Source of the DNA: Persephonella sp. IF05-L8
Lineage (GTDB): Bacteria > Aquificota > Aquificia > Aquificales > Hydrogenothermaceae
NCBI RefSeq assembly: GCF_000703045.1
Contig: NZ_JNLJ01000005.1
Coordinates: 411,023 to 475,022, forward strand
DNA: 64,000 nucleotides
Reading direction: 5' to 3'
Positions 60,874 through 64,000 of the stretch are shown here, piece after piece. A program made the translations under genes and the position numbers. The notes under the pieces were generated by a model. It was not told the origin of the DNA, did not search any database, and saw nothing but the letters and a program-made list of their open reading frames with translations. Within the stretch, counting starts at the first letter, position 1, and the number at the start of each line of letters is the position of its first letter.

Positions 60874-61166
60874 TCCACCTTCAAAAAGTATTTAAATTTT
60901 TTATAGTATCTCAAATTTTTTAGCTGATTTAAATTTGTAAAGCCGCCGTTTTCTTCCCTTAGCTTTATTATTTTCGTTGCAGTTTTTTCTTTTATATATG
61001 GGACTTTTATCAAAGTATTTATATCTGCTGTGTTTATATTAATTTTTAATCTGTCAGGTGAAAATACTTTTCCTTTCTGTAAAAAAATCTTATTTATCCC
61101 AAAGGATAAACCAACCATCAACAACACCAGCAAGACCTGATATCTAAGTAAGACCCTCTCTGCCAT
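60870..61166 (-). CDS. ComEA-like helix-hairpin-helix protein
   Basis: A 98-residue protein with an N-terminal helix (VLLVLLMVGLSFGINKI, about 11-27) and a C-terminal HhH pair (NINTADINTLIKVPYIKEKTATKIIKLREENG, about 44-75), as in the ComEA DNA-uptake protein. It anchors DNA at the cell surface in transformation; competence here is inference. It overlaps NurA by 23 bp upstream and the creatininase gene by 4 bp downstream. No other com gene is seen in this window. Confidence 0.8.
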   Translation of the reverse strand: MAERVLLRYQVLLVLLMVGLSFGINKIFLQKGKVFSPDRLKININTADINTLIKVPYIKEKTATKIIKLREENGGFTNLNQLKNLRYYKKFKYFLKVE

Positions 61167-62292
61167 GAAGCTCCCTCTGAAGACCCAGTAGATTTTCTAT
61201 CAGTTCCATATCTTTGTGTGTTATTCTCACTTCGTTATCTGCTTTTCTCAATGGGAAAGGATATCCTGAGACGGCAAAATAATGCAGGGTGTCCATTATA
61301 TACTCAGGGGTTATATCTGTATGTTCAGGATTTTCATAAACCTCTATCAGTGATATTGTTCTACCTTCATCATATTTAGAATAAAAATATTTTATACTCA
61401 CCTCTTTAAGCTGAAAGGCTATCTCCCTTTCTACCATTTCAAATATCTCAGAAAATTCCCATTTTGTCTCTTCAAGATTTAGATAAACCGGTTTTGTATA
61501 TCCTTCTTCGGTAATATGCTGGTGCAAAATTCTGATATCTGGTAAGGATTTATTAAACAGCTCTGTTGAATGGGAGGTTTTTGCTATTCCAATAACAACA
61601 GGCTTCCAGTCAAGTCCGTAAAATAACTTATGAAGAAGCAGCAGATACTCAAAATATGCAAGTTTTGCCAGTGTTGCTTCTACAACATCTGTTCTGTTTC
61701 CTTTATTTCCCAGAACTTCAACAAGTCTTGCTATTACTTTATTTTTTATTGAAAAAGCAGCTATATCCTCATCAAATAGATTTTCCTTTAGCTCTTTTAT
61801 AAACTCACCTGCAACATTTGCTATTTTTCCTTCAAACTCTTCACCAGAAAACCAGTCTGTTTTAGGAAATATCGTTATAAATCTGCTGCTGAGTGTTCCA
61901 TCTATAAGCAAAAATTCAGGTTTTTCCTTTAAAGCAAGCTTTAACAGAGCTTTCAATTCACACAAAAACATCAGCATTCTGAGATACTGGTCAATAAGCT
62001 CTGTTTTTTTTATCACAGAAAGGCCTATTTCACCTACAACCTCTTCTGAGTATTCCTGCTCCTGATGAAAGTTTATTGCATAACCTGCAACTGAATACAG
62101 ATAAAAACCAAGATAATGTTTTTTGTTCAGAGAGCCGTCCTCTGCTGCTGTTGTTCTAAATACCGGAGATGGTTCATAAGAATTCCATTTTGAAAAAACT
62201 TCTTCTTTTGTTATTTCATCAGAAAGTGTTATTGCAAGCTGGGATAATTCCTGTTTTAAACGGTAAGTTTTATTTAAAAGTTCGGGTCTCAA
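61144..62292 (-). CDS. NurA domain nuclease
   Basis: A 382-residue protein of the NurA family. Motif AAEDGSLNKKHYLGF (about 49-63) has the active-site Asp, and EFLLIDGTLSSRF (about 123-135) a second; VIGIAKTSHSTELFN and the late KADNEVRITHKDMELIENLL match the family. In archaea NurA works with HerA on DNA double-strand ends; a HerA partner is expected elsewhere in the genome. The neighbouring ComEA-like gene points to DNA handling. Confidence 0.85.
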   Translation of the reverse strand: MRPELLNKTYRLKQELSQLAITLSDEITKEEVFSKWNSYEPSPVFRTTAAEDGSLNKKHYLGFYLYSVAGYAINFHQEQEYSEEVVGEIGLSVIKKTELIDQYLRMLMFLCELKALLKLALKEKPEFLLIDGTLSSRFITIFPKTDWFSGEEFEGKIANVAGEFIKELKENLFDEDIAAFSIKNKVIARLVEVLGNKGNRTDVVEATLAKLAYFEYLLLLHKLFYGLDWKPVVIGIAKTSHSTELFNKSLPDIRILHQHITEEGYTKPVYLNLEETKWEFSEIFEMVEREIAFQLKEVSIKYFYSKYDEGRTISLIEVYENPEHTDITPEYIMDTLHYFAVSGYPFPLRKADNEVRITHKDMELIENLLGLQRELHGREGLT

Positions 62293-62316
62293 GTGTATCC
62301 CCTCTTTTTGAGGATA

Positions 62317-62760
62317 TTATACATCAATCGGGTCATCTCTGTGAGGAACCCAGACCTCACGGAAAAACTTTTGTTCGTTTTTTAGATAATCCTCAGGGAC
62401 TTTTTTGATTATATTTTCTGCCCATTGTTCTATTTTTTTGCCTCCTTCTTCTCCAAAACGCCAAAAAATATTCTTTTTGTATTCTTCAGGGGTTTCCACT
62501 TTTCCTGCCACATAAGGCCAGCCGTTATAGGCAGCAAGTTTAAATGTTTTAAATGTTTCCCAGTCCAGCTGTTCCTCTTTTTTCTTCCTTTTTTCTTCTT
62601 CTTCGTGGTATCTCCTTTCTGAATGGGCAAGTCTTTTGAATATGGCATATTTCAGGGCTTCTGCTATTCCTATGGCTTCTGCAAGGTCTTCAGGGTATCC
62701 AAGTCTTAATGCTCGGTATTTTTGTAGGGCAGCCATTTTAGGAAATCTGTTCACCAGCAT
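62317..62760 (-). CDS. Uncharacterised basic helical protein
   Basis: A 147-residue soluble protein I do not recognise. It has a Lys/Glu-rich helical segment (EEEEKRKKKEEQ, about 54-65) and Trp-containing stretches (LAAYNGWPYVAGKV; WRFGEEGGKKIEQWAENIIKK; REVWVPHRDDPIDV). It is preceded by no intergenic space from the next gene upstream (62761), so it is in one transcript with it. The function is unknown. Confidence 0.65.
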   Translation of the reverse strand: MLVNRFPKMAALQKYRALRLGYPEDLAEAIGIAEALKYAIFKRLAHSERRYHEEEEKRKKKEEQLDWETFKTFKLAAYNGWPYVAGKVETPEEYKKNIFWRFGEEGGKKIEQWAENIIKKVPEDYLKNEQKFFREVWVPHRDDPIDV

Positions 62761-63672
62761 TTATCTCTCCTGATATTTGACTTTTATATCAAAGAATTTA
62801 CCTAAATAGCTGAATAAGTCATCAGGTTTATTAGCTACCATCATAAGCACCATCATATCCTGAAATGCCACATCATTTTTTGCTTTTATGTTTATGGTTA
62901 TTTTACCTTTTCCATTTTTTATTATGAAAATAAATCCTTTTATCAGCTCTTTTTCCACAGGATTTGTGGCTTTAGCAAGCTCTTTTTGTAGGTCAGAAAG
63001 GATTTTTGATTTTATTTCCTCAGGGGATTTATGCTCCCTTTTTGCCATATCCTCAATCAGCTGTTGTGTAGCCCCTCTGTCTACATACTCAATACTCAAA
63101 AACTGAGGCTTTATCTGGAGTAATTTGCTAAAAAGCATCATATAATCTGCAGGATTTGACTGTTTATCATAATCATAGTTAAAGATAATCGGGTCAACAT
63201 CTTTTAGGCTGAATGAAAATTTCAGATGGAACTTGTCGTTGTAAATTTCAGTATATTTCAGGTGGTAGATTTTTTTATCAGATTGATAAATATAGGATTG
63301 TTTCAGGTTAAGATTTATATGAAAATCCTTTGAACTGGCCTCAAAATCTTTAACCTCTGCAGTCAGTTTTATTGGGAATTTAAAATCTTTGTTCTCTCCA
63401 AAATCATAAACTTTTATCTCTTTTATCTTTCCTGTGTATCCCTTTTCAGGATAATCCTTTATGGTGATATTTTTTAAAATGGCTGTGTTTGTTATCGGCT
63501 CAAAATCGTATTCACCTATTGTTATTTTTTCTTTCAGTTCATCCTGTGAAAGTATTTTATCAACCGTTTCTTTAACCTTTTGAACCCCTGTCCATTTTGC
63601 ATAAAGATATGTTCCGGATATTCCCAGTAGGATTAAAACAACTGCTCCGATTGCTATCAGTTTTTTGTTCAT
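62761..63672 (-). CDS. Uncharacterised membrane-anchored protein
   Basis: A 303-residue protein with a single N-terminal helix (LIAIGAVVLILLGISGTYLYA, about 5-25) and a long extracytoplasmic, beta-rich region (YEPITNTAILKNITIKDY-like, about 54-130). The repeated strand pattern and length recall AsmA/YdbH-like or DUF945-type proteins, without clear homology. It overlaps obgE by 4 bp and lies in the nurA-comEA run. A role in envelope lipid transport is only a guess. Confidence 0.55.
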   Translation of the reverse strand: MNKKLIAIGAVVLILLGISGTYLYAKWTGVQKVKETVDKILSQDELKEKITIGEYDFEPITNTAILKNITIKDYPEKGYTGKIKEIKVYDFGENKDFKFPIKLTAEVKDFEASSKDFHINLNLKQSYIYQSDKKIYHLKYTEIYNDKFHLKFSFSLKDVDPIIFNYDYDKQSNPADYMMLFSKLLQIKPQFLSIEYVDRGATQQLIEDMAKREHKSPEEIKSKILSDLQKELAKATNPVEKELIKGFIFIIKNGKGKITINIKAKNDVAFQDMMVLMMVANKPDDLFSYLGKFFDIKVKYQER

Positions 63673-64000
63673 CCCCTCTCTCCCGTAATTTTTTCATAAA
63701 GTTTTGAGATTTCTTCTTTTAGTTTATCAACTCCTTCAAGGGTTGCAAGGGAAACAGGAACAAATGTGTACCCTTTTTCTTCAAAATATCTTTTTAGCCT
63801 GTCTATTTCTGTTTTGTCTGACAGGATATCTATTTTGTTTCCTACAACAATCTGTGGTTTTTCAAGTAGCTGTGGGGAGAACTTTTCCATTTCTTTGTTT
63901 ATTACTTCAAAAGCCTCTTCAGGCTCCCTTTCCCTGTAATCTGATATATCAATCATATGAATTAGAGCCTTTGTCCTTTCTATATGTCTTAAAAACTCAT
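63669..64000 (-). CDS. obgE: Obg GTPase (partial, 5' end off window)
   Basis: The C-terminal part of a G-domain. Upstream of the first visible Met the frame reads EFLRHIERTKALIHMIDISDYREREPEEAF, the Obg signature FLrHieRtk, continuing with QIVVGNKIDILSD (the NKxD motif) and PVSLATLEGVDKLKEEI (G5). Obg binds the 50S subunit and regulates ribosome assembly and stress. Its 5' end lies beyond 64000. It is the first gene of the minus-strand unit reaching at least to 60127. Confidence 0.93.
   Translation of the reverse strand, partial: EFLRHIERTKALIHMIDISDYREREPEEAFEVINKEMEKFSPQLLEKPQIVVGNKIDILSDKTEIDRLKRYFEEKGYTFVPVSLATLEGVDKLKEEISKLYEKITGERG

Overview
The window reads as a dense, AT-rich chromosomal segment of a thermophilic, chemolithoautotrophic bacterium of the Aquificota, most like the Hydrogenothermaceae (Persephonella/Sulfurihydrogenibium type). 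This is inference from several signs: a short citrate-synthase-fold protein of the citryl-CoA lyase type, two futalosine-pathway menaquinone genes, periplasmic class I cytochromes c, a NurA nuclease and the TrmI tRNA methyltransferase, Lys/Glu/Ile-rich proteins, and many TTG starts with strong GGAGG-type ribosome binding sites. No rRNA, tRNA, insertion sequence or prophage was seen. Nearly every base is coding, and many genes overlap by 1-60 bp. The only long non-coding stretch (30952-31589) holds a tiny CRISPR array.

Layout. 1-6.7 kb: end of a TolC-like efflux gene with a Spy/CpxP-like gene upstream of it, then ileS-HU convergent with mnmG, and a DUF501 gene. 6.7-8.9 kb: thpR, then a TPP riboswitch and thiC. 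8.9-14.3 kb: an NtrB/NtrC-type pair coupled to a TPR-SPOR lipoprotein, a GT2 glycosyltransferase and a membrane flippase-like protein. 14.3-20.8 kb: a receiver-like coiled-coil protein, an OmpR-type two-component system divergent from an alpha/beta hydrolase, an NtrY-type kinase and the citryl-CoA lyase-like gene. 20.9-26.0 kb: DppB/DppC-type permeases with a degenerate GGDEF-like gene between them, then DUF445 and BipA. 26.0-30.0 kb: a thioredoxin-fold protein, UvrC, a Uma2-type nuclease, hemerythrin and a Lys/Glu/Pro-rich membrane-anchored protein. 30.1-36.6 kb: MTA phosphorylase, the CRISPR array, an NDUFA9-like reductase, a diguanylate cyclase, a U32 protein, trpC and a phosphoesterase. 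36.7-41.3 kb: mqnE, rluA, mqnD, a pseudo-receiver, a mini-Toprim protein and hisF.

41.3-48.3 kb is one tightly packed run (cimA, a 3-hydroxyisobutyrate dehydrogenase-like gene, an unknown, trmI, proB, nfi and a multi-sensor diguanylate cyclase). 48.3-57.1 kb holds hemE, two cytochromes c, YjbQ, lipA, an ExeA-like ATPase paired with an apparently dead AAA-SPOR protein, a GNAT, an M20 peptidase, a sulfite-oxidase-fold protein and a PerR/Fur regulator. 57.2-64 kb holds pyk, a sirtuin, a nucleotidyltransferase with a small partner, a creatininase-family protein, a ComEA-like HhH protein, nurA, two unknowns and the end of obgE.

Most genes are housekeeping: amino acid, thiamin, lipoate, heme and menaquinone synthesis, tRNA modification and DNA repair, interleaved with signalling. 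The less ordinary parts are: the orphan CRISPR array with its own leader promoter and an inverted repeat at the leader-repeat junction; a diguanylate cyclase with possible globin-like and zinc-binding (CZB) sensors; a receiver with Glu at the phosphoacceptor position; a GGDEF-derived protein lodged between two permease genes; an active/inactive AAA pair with SH3 and SPOR cell-wall modules; and several terminators embedded in coding sequence.
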